Assembly (NCBI RefSeq): GCF_014203365.1 | Contig: NZ_JACHIS010000001.1 | Coordinates: forward strand, 5,208,001-5,272,000 | Direction of reading: 5' to 3' | Source of the DNA: Actinoalloteichus hymeniacidonis | Lineage (GTDB): Bacteria; Actinomycetota; Actinomycetes; Mycobacteriales; Pseudonocardiaceae | DNA length: 64,000 bases | Part shown: positions 16,960 to 25,659 of the stretch, piece by piece | Position numbering within the stretch: position 1 is the stretch's first letter | Layout of the letters: each line of letters starts with the position of its first letter | The notes under the pieces: model-generated | The model's input: the letters and a program-made list of their open reading frames with translations, nothing else | Told to the model about the DNA's origin: nothing | The model's database searches: none | Translations under genes and position numbers: made by a program

Positions 16960-17694
16960 TCAGATCTGAGCGAAGCCGCCGTCCACGGCGAGTTCGGAGC
17001 CGTTGACGTAGCTGGACGCGTCGGAGGCGAGGAAGACCGCTGCGGCGGCGATCTCCGCTGCTTCGGCCAAGCGGCCAAGCGGAACCGACGACCCGGCGGC
17101 GGCGAGTTCCTCGGTCGAGAGCAGCTCCTGCAAACCCTGGGTGCGGGTACCACCGGGCGAGAGCACGTTGATCCGGTAGCGGCGTGTCCCGGCGTCGTGG
17201 GCGAACCCGCGAACCAGGTTGCGGATTGCAGCCTTGGTCGCCCCGTACGCGGGCAGGTTGGGCTGCGGGCGCGAGGCCGCCGTCGAACCGGTGAGGATGA
17301 TCGACGCCCCGGGCGACAGCAGTGGCAACGCCTTCTGCACGGTGAACAGCGGACCCTTGACGTTGGTGGTGAACATCGCGTCGAACTGCTCTTCGGTGAT
17401 CTCTCCCAGCGGGGCAGCAATCGCGATCCCCGCGTTGGCCACCAGGACGTCGATCCGGCCCGCCTGCTCGGCGACGGTCGCGTAGAGCGCGTCGAGGTCT
17501 TCGAGTCGACCCACGTCGCAGCGAATCCCGGTGACGTCGGGGCTTAGTTCGGCCTCGACCTCGTCGAGTTGCGCCTGGCGACGACCGGCGACGAACACCC
17601 GCGCACCCTCGGCGCGGTAGGCCCGCGCGATCGCCAACCCAATACCCGAGTTCGCCCCGGTCACAACCGCGACCTTGCCTTCGAGCACCTTCAT
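16960..17694 (-). CDS. SDR family oxidoreductase
   Basis: The 244-residue classical SDR starts MKVLEGKVAVVTG and has GANSGIGLA, NAGIAI, the catalytic STAAS serine and YGATKAAI (YxxxK), and a VNGSELAVDGGF C-terminus. AGRRQ after strand 2 suggests NADP. The ATG at 17694 is at the family's usual start; upstream codons run through the operator region. Two TetR-type operators lie directly upstream, so the gene is probably repressed by a TetR regulator, but none is encoded nearby. Confidence 0.9.
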   Translation of the reverse strand: MKVLEGKVAVVTGANSGIGLAIARAYRAEGARVFVAGRRQAQLDEVEAELSPDVTGIRCDVGRLEDLDALYATVAEQAGRIDVLVANAGIAIAAPLGEITEEQFDAMFTTNVKGPLFTVQKALPLLSPGASIILTGSTAASRPQPNLPAYGATKAAIRNLVRGFAHDAGTRRYRINVLSPGGTRTQGLQELLSTEELAAAGSSVPLGRLAEAAEIAAAAVFLASDASSYVNGSELAVDGGFAQI

Positions 17695-17711
17695 GACAGC
17701 TCCCATCCAAA

Positions 17712-17763
17712 TTATTGACCGTGCGGTCCATAATGTTCCCCATCTGGACCGAGCGGTCAATAA
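17712..17763. promoter_or_regulatory. Pair of TetR-type operators
   Basis: Two similar dyads share the core GACCG-N2-CGGTC. The first, TTATTGACCGTGCGGTCCAT plus AA (17712-17733), has arms matching at 9 of 10 positions. The second is centred on GACCGAGCGGTC (17747-17758) and ends in CAATAA. Their centres are 30 bp apart, about three helical turns. The core is typical of TetR-family autoregulatory operators in actinomycetes. The SDR at 16960 starts 18 bp away. Confidence 0.7.
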
Positions 17764-18107
17764 CCTAGGAAGCACTGTGTCGTGCACCACTGCAACAGGG
17801 TGCTCGGGTGCAGTTCAGAAGCACGGCGAACCGTTCATACGCCGCCAGGTCCACGCCCACACGCTCAGGGACCTTCGAAGTGGAGCAGCTTCGCGACGGC
17901 GGCGTCCTATCAGGAGATCAGGGCCACCGGTTTAGTCAGGTTGAGATGGATACCGGGCAGCGGTTCACCGAGTAGCTCCGCACGAACAATTGCCAGCCCT
18001 CAAACCGAATCCGGCGCTGGTCAACACCCCACCAACCACGCGGAGATCGCAACAAGCCAGCACCGTGGGGCCTGCGGGGCTCGGCCCCGCAACATCATCG
18101 CGAAACA

Positions 18108-18142
18108 CAAAAAAGGCGAGTGCTCACCACCAGCACTCGCCT
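18108..18142 (-). terminator. Orphan copy of the tRNA-Ala terminator
   Basis: AGGCGAGTGCT (18114-18124) and AGCACTCGCCT (18132-18142) form an 11-bp stem with a 7-base loop. On the minus strand it is followed by six T residues. It has no gene directly in front and belongs to the duplicated tRNA flank. Confidence 0.7.
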
Positions 18143-18295
18143 CCTCGTATGGAAAACCGAACGCCCACCACGGAAACCAAACCACGGCTCGCCCAAACCC
18201 CGCGCTGGTCAACACCCCACCAACCACGCGGAGATCGCAACAAGCCAGCACCGTGGGGCCTGCGGGGCTCGGCCCCGCAACATCATCGCGGAACA

Positions 18296-18329
18296 CAAAA
18301 AGGCGAGTGCTCATTACGAGCACTCGCCT
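18296..18329 (-). terminator. Intrinsic terminator of tRNA-Ala
   Basis: AGGCGAGTGCTC (18301-18312) and GAGCACTCGCCT (18318-18329) form a perfect 12-bp stem with loop ATTAC, followed on the minus strand by five T residues. It lies 8 bp beyond the tRNA 3' end. Confidence 0.9.
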
Positions 18330-18337
18330 CCTATGTG

Positions 18338-18410
18338 TGGAGCTGAGGGGACTCGAACCCCTGACCCTCACACTGCCAGTGTGATGCGCTACCAGCTGCG
18401 CCACAGCCCC
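18338..18410 (-). tRNA. tRNA-Ala (anticodon GGC)
   Basis: A 73-nt cloverleaf. The acceptor stem GGGGCTG/CAGCTCC pairs with one G-T wobble. The D-arm is GCGCAGCTGGTAGCGC, the anticodon stem TCACA/TGTGA encloses loop CTGGCAG with anticodon GGC, and the T-loop contains GGTTCGAGT. CCA is not encoded; the discriminator A is followed by CAC. An intrinsic terminator follows. Its 3' flank exists in two further copies (18014 and 11757), so the gene has probably served as an integration target. Confidence 0.95.
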
Positions 18411-18526
18411 GCATCGGCTTGGGCTTCCCCGTGCCGTGCGATGCATACAGTACAACACCCTCGAACCAGGTCTGAAATCGGGGGTCGTGTTCCGATCAAC
18501 GACGCGGCCGAGACGGCTCTACCAGC

Positions 18527-18561
18527 GAAAACGGGGCGCCCTTCATGCGGAAGGGCGCCCC
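18527..18561 (-). terminator. Intrinsic terminator after the DsbA-like gene
   Basis: GGGGCGCCCTTC (18533-18544) and GAAGGGCGCCCC (18550-18561) form a perfect 12-bp stem with a 5-base loop, followed on the minus strand by GTTTTCG. It lies 22 bp after the stop of the DsbA-like gene and upstream of the tRNA. Confidence 0.85.
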
Positions 18562-18583
18562 GGGGCTACGCGTGCGATTCGGC

Positions 18584-19375
18584 TCAGCTTCCCGAGGCGA
18601 TCGCCTTGTTCAGCCACTCGGAGTCGCGGAAGTCGAAGCGCTCACCGTCCACCGAGATCAGCGGGGTGCCCGCGAAGCGGCCCTCCTCGTTCTGGAGGTG
18701 TTCGGTGGCGTCGGCGGTGACGAGTTCCTCGGTCACCTGGCTGGCGTTCTCGCCGTTGCGGACACAGACCGGGAACTCCGGGGAGTCGATGCCCAGTTCC
18801 TCACCGAGGGCGATGAGCTGGTCGTCGTTCCACACCGTGCTGCCGGAGCCGGGCTGGGCCGCGAAGAGGCTGGCGTGGTAGTTGACGAACTGGTCCTCGT
18901 CGGCGGCGCACAGCGTGGCGTTGGCGGCCCGCATCGAGTAGCCGGGTGCCGCGTCCGAGTCGTTGAGCATCGGGAGCATGTGGTACCTGACCTGGATGGA
19001 GCCGTCGGCCAGTGCCGAGTCGATCTGGTCGGCGTAGATCTCTTCGAACTGTGCGCAGCCGGGGCAGAGGAAGTCCTCGTAGAGGTCGATGACGACCCCG
19101 GCGTCCTCCTGTCCGACCAGCACCGCGCCCGCTTCCCGGGTGACGGGGTGATCGCCGTGCTCGACGACCGGGATGGTGTCGGCCGCCTGTTCCTCTTCCC
19201 TGTCCTGGGTCAGTAGTACCCCGCCGATCACTGCGATGGCGATGACCACGATCACCACCACGCCGATCAGCACGGGGTTCTTCTTCCCACCACCGTCCGA
19301 CTTCAATGCCTTGGCCGCCGCAGCCTGGGTCTGCTGCTGCCGAATCTTTCGAGCACTGCGCTCCGCGCCGCCCAC
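18584..19375 (-). CDS. Membrane-anchored DsbA-like thiol oxidoreductase
   Basis: 263 residues. A charged Gln/Ala-rich cytoplasmic N-terminus precedes a single membrane helix (about 34-56, VLIGVVVIVVIAIAVIGGVL), then an extracytoplasmic thioredoxin_4/DsbA domain. The redox motif is FLCPGC (Cys104, Cys107), and the cis-Pro loop is AGTPLI. An internal Cys pair (TLCAAD, FPVCVR) may add a structural disulfide. Actinobacterial proteins of this type introduce or shuffle disulfides in exported proteins. The GTG at 19375 starts the conserved GGAERSARKIRQQ segment; a longer start is possible. Confidence 0.88.
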   Translation of the reverse strand: MGGAERSARKIRQQQTQAAAAKALKSDGGGKKNPVLIGVVVIVVIAIAVIGGVLLTQDREEEQAADTIPVVEHGDHPVTREAGAVLVGQEDAGVVIDLYEDFLCPGCAQFEEIYADQIDSALADGSIQVRYHMLPMLNDSDAAPGYSMRAANATLCAADEDQFVNYHASLFAAQPGSGSTVWNDDQLIALGEELGIDSPEFPVCVRNGENASQVTEELVTADATEHLQNEEGRFAGTPLISVDGERFDFRDSEWLNKAIASGS

Positions 19376-19616
19376 CGTCCACGTCCTTCCTGCACCTGCG
19401 AGGTCCGGCACGCCCATCGCACGGAGGATCGTCGCGGAGTCGGTGCGCGCCCTTCGGGGCGACCGCCTCGTCGACGGGGATTTCGCCGACGAGGACGCCG
19501 ATCACGCCGGGTGATGGTCCGGATCAGGATGGCGAGCGTACCGAGCCAAGCTGAAAACAAGCTTAGGACGTAGCCCGCGCGTCCCGTGCCGACAAGCCAT
19601 CGAGACCGACGGTCAC

Positions 19617-19634
19617 GATGTGTGATCACACATC
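19617..19634. promoter_or_regulatory. Perfect 18-bp palindrome
   Basis: GATGTGTGATCACACATC is fully self-complementary and spans the stop codon of the MFS gene at 19626. It lacks a loop and T-run, so it is a poor terminator; a protein-binding site is possible. Role unknown. Confidence 0.4.
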
Positions 19635-20981
19635 CGGTTGGTCCGGTTTGCCGCCGACCCGCTCGCCCACGGGCGGTTCGGGCGCCTCGGACAGGATTCC
19701 CGACTCCGGGGCCAGCTCGGTTGCCGTTCCCGGCTCCTCGTCGGCGGTGGTGACCGGGCGGGGCAACGTCTCGGGGGCGGGCACCCAGAAGAACACGGCG
19801 AGCAAGGTGATGAGTCCCGTCACGCCGAAGGCCGCTCCGTAGGAGAAGCTGTCGGCCAGCAGACCGGCGACCAGCGGGCCGATGATCGCGCCGACGTCGG
19901 CGGCCATCTGGAAGCCTGCCAGCACCGGGCCACCCTTGCCCTTGTTGCCGATGATGTCGGCGACGACGGCGCTCTGCGGCGGGCTGAGCAGACCCGATCC
20001 GATGCCTGCCACCACGGAGGCGATCAGGAACATCGTCACCGAATCGGTGAAGCCCAGCCACACGGTGCCGCCACCGGAGACCAGCAGCCCGGCCAGTGCC
20101 AGCGGTTTGCGGCCGATCCGGTCGGCCAGCCTGCCGGAGAAGGTCAAGGCGATGGCGTTGCCCGCGGCGAAGACCGCGAGCGAGATGCCCGCCATGCTCT
20201 CCCGCTCGCGCAACACCTCGACGACGAACAGTGGCAGCAGCGAGATCCGCACGCCGAACACGGCCCAGCCGTTGCCGAAGTTCGAGGCCAGCGCCGCCCG
20301 GTAGGTGGGGTGTCGAAGCGCGTCGCGCACTCGCAGCGGCGTGACGTCGGCGTCGTCGTTGCCTCGGTCGGCGAGCGTGGAGTTCCGCAGGAAGATCAGC
20401 GAGACGAAGGCCGCGAGCAGGACGGCGACGCCGTAGACCAGGAACGGCAGTCGGATCGAGATCTCGACCAGGCCGCCGCCGATGAGCGGGCCGGTGATGT
20501 TGCCGAGCAGGAAGGACGTCGCCCACAGGCCGGAGGCCCGGCCGCGCATCGCCGGCGGGGCGAGTCGGATGAGCATGGCGACGCCGGAGACGGTGAACAT
20601 GGTGGAGCCGATGCCGCCGATCGAGCGGAACAACAACAGCTGCCAGTACTCGGTGGCGAAGCCGCAGACCGCGGTGCCGACCGCGACGATGATCAGCCCC
20701 CAGAAATACACCTTGCGCTCGCCCCAGCGGGTGACGAGACGGCCGCTGGTGGGGGCGAAGAGCAGCCGCATGAACGCGAAGGCACTGACGGTGAGCGAGA
20801 CCGCCGTGACGCCGACGTCGAAGCTGGCCGCGAAGGTCGGAAGCGCCGGGGCGAGGATGCCGAACCCGACCGCGATGATGAATCCGCAGATGACCAGGAT
20901 CCAGATCTCGATCGGAAATCGGGTGTCGTCCCGTCTTGGCGGGTTGGTCGATTGCTGGTCCGTCCCGGCCGACGATGACAC
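19626..20981 (-). CDS. MFS transporter
   Basis: The 451-residue transporter has twelve membrane helices. The first helix, VICGFIIAVGFGILAPALP, and the loop GRLVTRWGERKVYF (motif A) resemble DHA1 multidrug-type exporters of actinomycetes. The C-terminal 50 residues are an acidic Pro-rich cytoplasmic tail. A perfect dyad, TTCTTAGC-N3-GCTAAGAA, lies 20 bp before the start and probably controls it. Substrate unknown. Convergent with nothing; the DsbA-like gene follows on the same strand after 250 bp with only a palindrome between. Confidence 0.88.
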   Translation of the reverse strand: MSSSAGTDQQSTNPPRRDDTRFPIEIWILVICGFIIAVGFGILAPALPTFAASFDVGVTAVSLTVSAFAFMRLLFAPTSGRLVTRWGERKVYFWGLIIVAVGTAVCGFATEYWQLLLFRSIGGIGSTMFTVSGVAMLIRLAPPAMRGRASGLWATSFLLGNITGPLIGGGLVEISIRLPFLVYGVAVLLAAFVSLIFLRNSTLADRGNDDADVTPLRVRDALRHPTYRAALASNFGNGWAVFGVRISLLPLFVVEVLRERESMAGISLAVFAAGNAIALTFSGRLADRIGRKPLALAGLLVSGGGTVWLGFTDSVTMFLIASVVAGIGSGLLSPPQSAVVADIIGNKGKGGPVLAGFQMAADVGAIIGPLVAGLLADSFSYGAAFGVTGLITLLAVFFWVPAPETLPRPVTTADEEPGTATELAPESGILSEAPEPPVGERVGGKPDQPDV

Positions 20982-21001
20982 CCTGTGTCCTCCCTCTCAT
21001 T

Positions 21002-21020
21002 TTCTTAGCAGCGCTAAGAA
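21002..21020. promoter_or_regulatory. Operator-like palindrome upstream of the MFS gene
   Basis: TTCTTAGC (21002-21009), spacer AGC, GCTAAGAA (21013-21020): perfect 8-bp arms. It is 20 bp upstream of the MFS ATG, where a TetR- or PadR-type repressor would block transcription. No regulator gene is adjacent. A second dyad, TAGTTACC-N3-GGTGACTA (21111-21129, one mismatch), lies nearer hrpB. Confidence 0.6.
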
Positions 21021-21245
21021 TACCGGCGAACCAGGCAGTTGGGAAACCATTTCAGGTACGGCCGTGCAGGTGCTTCTCGCAGCCTGCGGGTACGCCGGAG
21101 GGCGCTTTAATAGTTACCCACGGTGACTAGAATTTCGGTGGACGGCCGCCGCCCAGCAGTACCCGGATCGCCGCCGCGGACACCTTCGGCGCCCCCGGAG
21201 TCCGGTCGAATGCCGTCCCGAAACCGGCCCTTCTACGGTGTCGAC

Positions 21246-23735
21246 ATGACTGCAGGAGGCGGCGCCCTTCCCACCGAACTGCCCGCGCTGCCCATCCGCG
21301 AGGTGCTCGACGAGGTACTCGCGGCCATGTCCGACCGGGGCGTCGCGGTACTCAGCGCACCGCCGGGCACCGGCAAGACCACGCTGGTGCCGCTCGCGCT
21401 AGCCGCCGCCGGGCTACGTGTGTTGGTGGCCGAACCGAGGCGGCTGGCCACCCGCGCCGCGGCCGCCCGGATGGCCGAGCTGTGTGGCGACCCGGTCGGC
21501 GGGATCGTCGGCTATTCGGTGCGGGGTGACCGCAAACGCTCGGCGGCCACCCGCGTCGAGGTCGTCACCAGCGGCCTCTTGGTACGCAGGCTGCAATCCG
21601 ACCCGGAGTTGACCAGTGTCGACGTCGTCCTACTCGACGAGTGCCACGAACGGCACCTGGACGCCGATCTGGCCTTGGCGCTGCTGCTGGACGCGCGCGC
21701 CGGGCTGCGCCCCGATCTCCGGCTGCTCGCGGCATCGGCGACGGTCGACACCGACCGGCTGACCCGGCTACTCGATGACGCACCGGTCATCCACGCGACC
21801 GCCCGCACCTTCCCGGTCCAGACGCACTACGTCGCGCCGGTCCGTCGCGAACACATCGAGGGCACCGTGGCCAGGGCGGTGCGCACCGCCCTGGCGGAGA
21901 ACACCGACGACGTCCTGGTGTTCCTGCCCGGCGCGGGCGAGATCCGCCGGGTGACCGGACTGCTCGCCGGACTGCCCGACGTGGATGTGCTGCCCCTGCA
22001 CGGCAGGCTGCCCACCGAGCAGCAGGATCGCGCGTTGCGGATCGGCGCCCGCCGTCGAGTCGTGCTGGCCACCTCGGTGGCCGAATCCAGCCTCACCGTG
22101 CCCGGAGTGCGGACCGTGGTGGACTCGGGGCTGGCGCGAACCGCCCGCACCGATCACCGCCGGGGCCTGTCCGGCCTGGTCACCGGCCGTGTCTCGGCCG
22201 CCGTCGCCGAGCAGCGTGCCGGTCGGGCCGGCCGCCAGGGGCCGGGGCGGGTCTACCGCTGCTGGCCCGAACACGAGCATTCGACACTGCCCCGATATCC
22301 GGACCCGGAGGTCCGCACCGCCGACCTCACCCGGCTGGCCCTGGAGCTGGCCTGCTGGGGCACCCCGGACGGCACCGCGCTGCGGTGGTGGGACACGCCG
22401 CCTGCGGGCCCGTTGGCGGCGGGGCGGGCGGTGCTGACCGCGATCGGCGCGTTGGACGCCTCGGGATCGGTGACGCCCCGGGGAAGTCGGTTCGCCGGTC
22501 TCGGCCTGCATCCCCGGTTGGCCAGGGCGCTGTGGGACGGCGCCGCGCTGGTGGGGGCCGAGGCCGCCGCCGAGGTGGTCGCGCTGCTGGACGAGGAGCC
22601 CACCGGCCAAGCCGACCTGTCGGACGCGCTTCGGCAGGCCCGCAACGACCGTGGCGGCTCGGCTCGACTACGTCGCGAGACCACCAGGCTCGCCCGGCTG
22701 GCGGCCCAGGCCCAAGCCCAAGCCGGGGCCGACGGCGGAGCGGGGCGCAGAGCGGATTCGAGGCGCGGCACCGACGCGGCCGCGTTGATCGTCGGGTTGG
22801 CCTTCCCGGAACGGCTGGCCCGTCGCCGAGGCACCTCGGGATCGACCTATCTGATGGCGGGCGGCACCGCCGTCGAACTGCCTGCGGGCAGTTCGCTGAC
22901 CGGCGCGGGCTGGCTCGCCGTCGCGGTCGCCGATCGCTCGCCCGGTCAGACCCACGCCATGGTCCGGCTCGCGGCCCGCGCCGATGTCGACCTCGCGACA
23001 GCGGCGGCTCCGGCGCTGCTGTCGGACGCCGAGGAGATCGGCTGGGTGGACGGTGATGTCCGGGCCCGCCGCGTGCGCAAGCTCGGTGCGATCGTGCTGC
23101 GCGAACGCGAGCTGCCCGATCCCGACCACGCCGAGGTGCACGGCGCGATCCTGGCCGGGCTGCGTCAGGAGGGCCTCGGCTTGCTCCGGTGGGACCCTGC
23201 GGCGGAAGCGCTGCGCAACCGCATGGCGTTCCTGCATCGGACGCTGGGCGACCCGTGGCCCTCGGTGGACGAGGCCGAGCTGATGGCGGGTCTCGACGAC
23301 TGGCTCGGACCGGCGTTGGGTCGGGCCCGTCGACGCGCCGATCTGGCGAGCATCGACACCGCGGCAGCGCTGCGCAGGCTGCTGCCCTGGCAGGTGGCGG
23401 GACGGTTGGACGAGTTGGCGCCGGAGCGCATCGAGGTGCCCTCCGGTTCGAAGGTCCGGCTGGACTACCGGGCCGATCGGCCCGTGCTCCCGGTGAAGGT
23501 TCAGGAGGCCTTCGGCTGGACGCGGACGCCCCGGTTGGCCGATGGCCGGGTGCCGGTGTTGCTGCATCTGCTCTCCCCCGCAGGCCGACCCGCGGCCGTC
23601 ACCGACGATCTGGAGTCGTTCTGGCGTACCGGGTATCCACAGGTGCGTTCCGAGCTGCGCGGTCGCTATCCGAAGCATCCGTGGCCGGACGATCCGACCA
23701 CCGCGACGCCGACCCGGCGGACGCGACCACGCTGA
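21246..23735 (+). CDS. hrpB: ATP-dependent helicase HrpB
   Basis: 829 residues, close to the 809 of E. coli HrpB. It has P-loop SAPPGTGKTT, Walker B DECH (DEAH-box class), the SAT motif (LLAASATVDT), the QRAGRAGR motif VI, an HA2 domain, and the C-terminal HrpB domain with LPWQVAGRLDELAPERIEVPSGS. HrpB is a DEAH-box RNA helicase-like ATPase of uncertain role. The ATG at 21246 is chosen because homology starts at LPIREVLDEVL; the frame is open to 21123, but those 41 codons are low-complexity and begin within a dyad. Confidence 0.93.
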   Translation: MTAGGGALPTELPALPIREVLDEVLAAMSDRGVAVLSAPPGTGKTTLVPLALAAAGLRVLVAEPRRLATRAAAARMAELCGDPVGGIVGYSVRGDRKRSAATRVEVVTSGLLVRRLQSDPELTSVDVVLLDECHERHLDADLALALLLDARAGLRPDLRLLAASATVDTDRLTRLLDDAPVIHATARTFPVQTHYVAPVRREHIEGTVARAVRTALAENTDDVLVFLPGAGEIRRVTGLLAGLPDVDVLPLHGRLPTEQQDRALRIGARRRVVLATSVAESSLTVPGVRTVVDSGLARTARTDHRRGLSGLVTGRVSAAVAEQRAGRAGRQGPGRVYRCWPEHEHSTLPRYPDPEVRTADLTRLALELACWGTPDGTALRWWDTPPAGPLAAGRAVLTAIGALDASGSVTPRGSRFAGLGLHPRLARALWDGAALVGAEAAAEVVALLDEEPTGQADLSDALRQARNDRGGSARLRRETTRLARLAAQAQAQAGADGGAGRRADSRRGTDAAALIVGLAFPERLARRRGTSGSTYLMAGGTAVELPAGSSLTGAGWLAVAVADRSPGQTHAMVRLAARADVDLATAAAPALLSDAEEIGWVDGDVRARRVRKLGAIVLRERELPDPDHAEVHGAILAGLRQEGLGLLRWDPAAEALRNRMAFLHRTLGDPWPSVDEAELMAGLDDWLGPALGRARRRADLASIDTAAALRRLLPWQVAGRLDELAPERIEVPSGSKVRLDYRADRPVLPVKVQEAFGWTRTPRLADGRVPVLLHLLSPAGRPAAVTDDLESFWRTGYPQVRSELRGRYPKHPWPDDPTTATPTRRTRPR

Positions 23736-23745
23736 GGACGACGAA

Positions 23746-23780
23746 CGGGCGGCCGGGACCTCGTGGGTCCCGGCCGCCCG
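23746..23780. terminator. Bidirectional terminator
   Basis: CGGGCGGCCGGGACC (23746-23760) and GGTCCCGGCCGCCCG (23766-23780) form a perfect 15-bp stem with a 5-base loop, followed by GTTTGC. It lies between the convergent hrpB and 5'-nucleotidase genes. Confidence 0.85.
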
Positions 23781-23802
23781 GTTTGCGTAACGCTGGTCGT
23801 AC

Positions 23803-25659
23803 TCAGCCGATCGCGGTGATCCGGCCCTCGCCACCCACCGGGTACTGCTCGGCGCTGATCGCACCGGACAGCCCATCGCGCAGGTACTCGTTGAAGGCCT
23901 GCTGATAGGTCTTGCCGACCGGGGTGAAGTCCAGGCCGCCCAGCGGGTAGCCGTCGCCGCCGCGCGCCGAGAAGTCGTTGGTGACGACCGAGATCGGTTC
24001 GCCCGCCACGACCTCGCCGTCGGCGACCAGCACGGTGCCGTCGTCGAGGACGATGCTGCGGACCCGCTCGCCCGGCGTCAGGATCTCACCGGTGTTGGCG
24101 TCGATCTCCTGAGCGACCTGGGTCGCGTCGTACTCGAAGCGCAGTCCGGCGACCTGGATGAACTGCCCGGCAGCGCCCGGCGCGCCCGCGACACCGCGTT
24201 CGAGCAGCTGACGCAGGGTGTCCCTGGGAACCTCGGGCAGCACCGAGACGAAGTTCGCGAACGGCGCCACGTCGTAGGTGTTCAGCTCGGTGACCGCGCC
24301 CGCCGGGATCGTCGAGTCGTTGCGGATGCCGCCACCGTTCTGGATGCCGACCTGGGGTGCGGGCACCCCGTACTCCTCGGCCTGCTGGGTGCCGGACCAC
24401 TTGATGGCGTCGGCCAGCAGGTTGCCGAGGTTGGTCTCGCGGGTACGCACCGCGTCGCGCACGCCGTCCAGCGGCACCTCGCTCTGGGCGACCGTGGTCT
24501 CGGCCAGCCCCGCGATGTACTCCTCGACCGGCTCCTCGACGGTGCGCTGCACCCGACGGTCCGGGCGGACCGCGTCATCGCCGACGCCCGAGACCCGCAC
24601 CGGCTCGCTCTTGTCGTCGTCGTAGCCCAGCAGGTTGCCCTGTCGGTCGAAGTGCAGCACCAACCGGCCGATGTACTTGTAGTTGCCGGTCGTGGTCACC
24701 ACCGGCACGTCGCGCCCATCGCGGTCCTGTGCCACCAGCGGGAACTCCCGCTCGGCCGCGTCGCCGGGGATGAGCTCGACGTCGGAGTCGGCGAGGATCT
24801 CGCCACCGCCCGCGCCGACGATCGCGTCGATGCCGGAGAGCTCCGGTGCCAGGGCCAACTCGTTGTCGATGTCCTGGAGGTGCGAGAGCAGCACCACCTG
24901 GTCGACGCCGCGTGCCTCGAACTCCTCGGCCAGCCCGTTGGCGATCCCGGCGAGGTCGTCACGCACCTCGACACCGCGCGGGCTCGACAGCGAGGGCAGG
25001 TCGGGGGTGGTCAGCCCGATGATGCCGACCGGCTTGCCCGCCTGCCACGAGACGTGACTGGACACCAGGGTCCCGTTCTCGGTGTAGGCGGTCAGCGAGG
25101 GTTCGGCGGAGACATCGAGATTGGACCCGACGAACTTGGTCACGTTCCGGAAGGTGCTCATGAACTCGGCGAGGACCTCGGGGCCGAAGTCGAACTCGTG
25201 GTTGCCGATGGCGCTGGCGTCATAACGCATCGCCTTGAAGGCCAGGGCGTCGTAGTAGGGCGCGCCCTTGTCGGTGCTGGCGGCGAACTCCGGCCCCGGC
25301 AGGTAGTTGTCGCCGCCGGAGACGACGAGCACGCCCCGGCGCAGCGCGGTATCGGGGCCGACCCGACCGGAGATCGCGTCCCGGCGCAGGTCGTCCATGA
25401 GGGTCTTGTTCCTGGCCACACCGCCGAAGGAGCGTTGCTCGTCCGGGGCGATGGTGCCGTCGCCGTCGATGTCGGCGTCGACGCCTAAGAGCTGCGACTC
25501 GCCGTCGTTGGTGAACAGCACGGTCAGGCTGTAGGCGGGGCGATCCCGCCAGCGGTCCGCGCTGGCCGGGGCGGCAACGGCGGCCATGGTCAGTGCGGCG
25601 AGCGAGGTCGCGATCAAAGCTCTGCCAGCGCGGTTGCGCACAGGGCGTGGGAGGTGCAC
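23803..25659 (-). CDS. Exported 5'-nucleotidase / 2',3'-cyclic phosphodiesterase (UshA family)
   Basis: 618 residues. A signal peptide (RNRAGRALIATSLAALTMAA, then APASA) directs export. The metallophosphatase domain carries FTNDGESQ, GGDNYLPG, GNHEFDFG and SHLQDIDNE metal-site motifs; the usual TNDxHG is TNDGES, so one ligand may differ. The 5'-nucleotidase C-terminal domain has NLGNLLADA, QNGGGIRND and DVAPFANFV, which bind the nucleotide. It should release phosphate from nucleotides outside the cell. GTG start with GAAGGAG 5 bases before. It follows the choice-of-anchor gene on the same strand and may share phosphate control. Confidence 0.9.
   Translation of the reverse strand: MHLPRPVRNRAGRALIATSLAALTMAAVAAPASADRWRDRPAYSLTVLFTNDGESQLLGVDADIDGDGTIAPDEQRSFGGVARNKTLMDDLRRDAISGRVGPDTALRRGVLVVSGGDNYLPGPEFAASTDKGAPYYDALAFKAMRYDASAIGNHEFDFGPEVLAEFMSTFRNVTKFVGSNLDVSAEPSLTAYTENGTLVSSHVSWQAGKPVGIIGLTTPDLPSLSSPRGVEVRDDLAGIANGLAEEFEARGVDQVVLLSHLQDIDNELALAPELSGIDAIVGAGGGEILADSDVELIPGDAAEREFPLVAQDRDGRDVPVVTTTGNYKYIGRLVLHFDRQGNLLGYDDDKSEPVRVSGVGDDAVRPDRRVQRTVEEPVEEYIAGLAETTVAQSEVPLDGVRDAVRTRETNLGNLLADAIKWSGTQQAEEYGVPAPQVGIQNGGGIRNDSTIPAGAVTELNTYDVAPFANFVSVLPEVPRDTLRQLLERGVAGAPGAAGQFIQVAGLRFEYDATQVAQEIDANTGEILTPGERVRSIVLDDGTVLVADGEVVAGEPISVVTNDFSARGGDGYPLGGLDFTPVGKTYQQAFNEYLRDGLSGAISAEQYPVGGEGRITAIG

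Larger units (their letters stand above)
18014..18335. repeat. Tandem duplication of the tRNA-Ala downstream flank
   Basis: A unit of about 134 bp occurs at 18014-18147 and 18202-18335, a 188-bp offset. Each copy has GCGCTGGTCAACACCCCACC, then GCACCGTGGGGCCTGCGGG, an A-run, and the terminator hairpin. The second copy abuts the intact tRNA-Ala; the first has no tRNA beside it. A third, more diverged copy is at 11757. Repeated tRNA flanks suggest successive insertions or a lost tRNA gene. Confidence 0.75.

Noticed and set aside
17935-18010. Minus-strand frame ending GIHLNLTKPVALIS, slightly like an epoxide-hydrolase segment
   Set aside because: Only a few residues match and there is no extended homology upstream; too weak to call a pseudogene.
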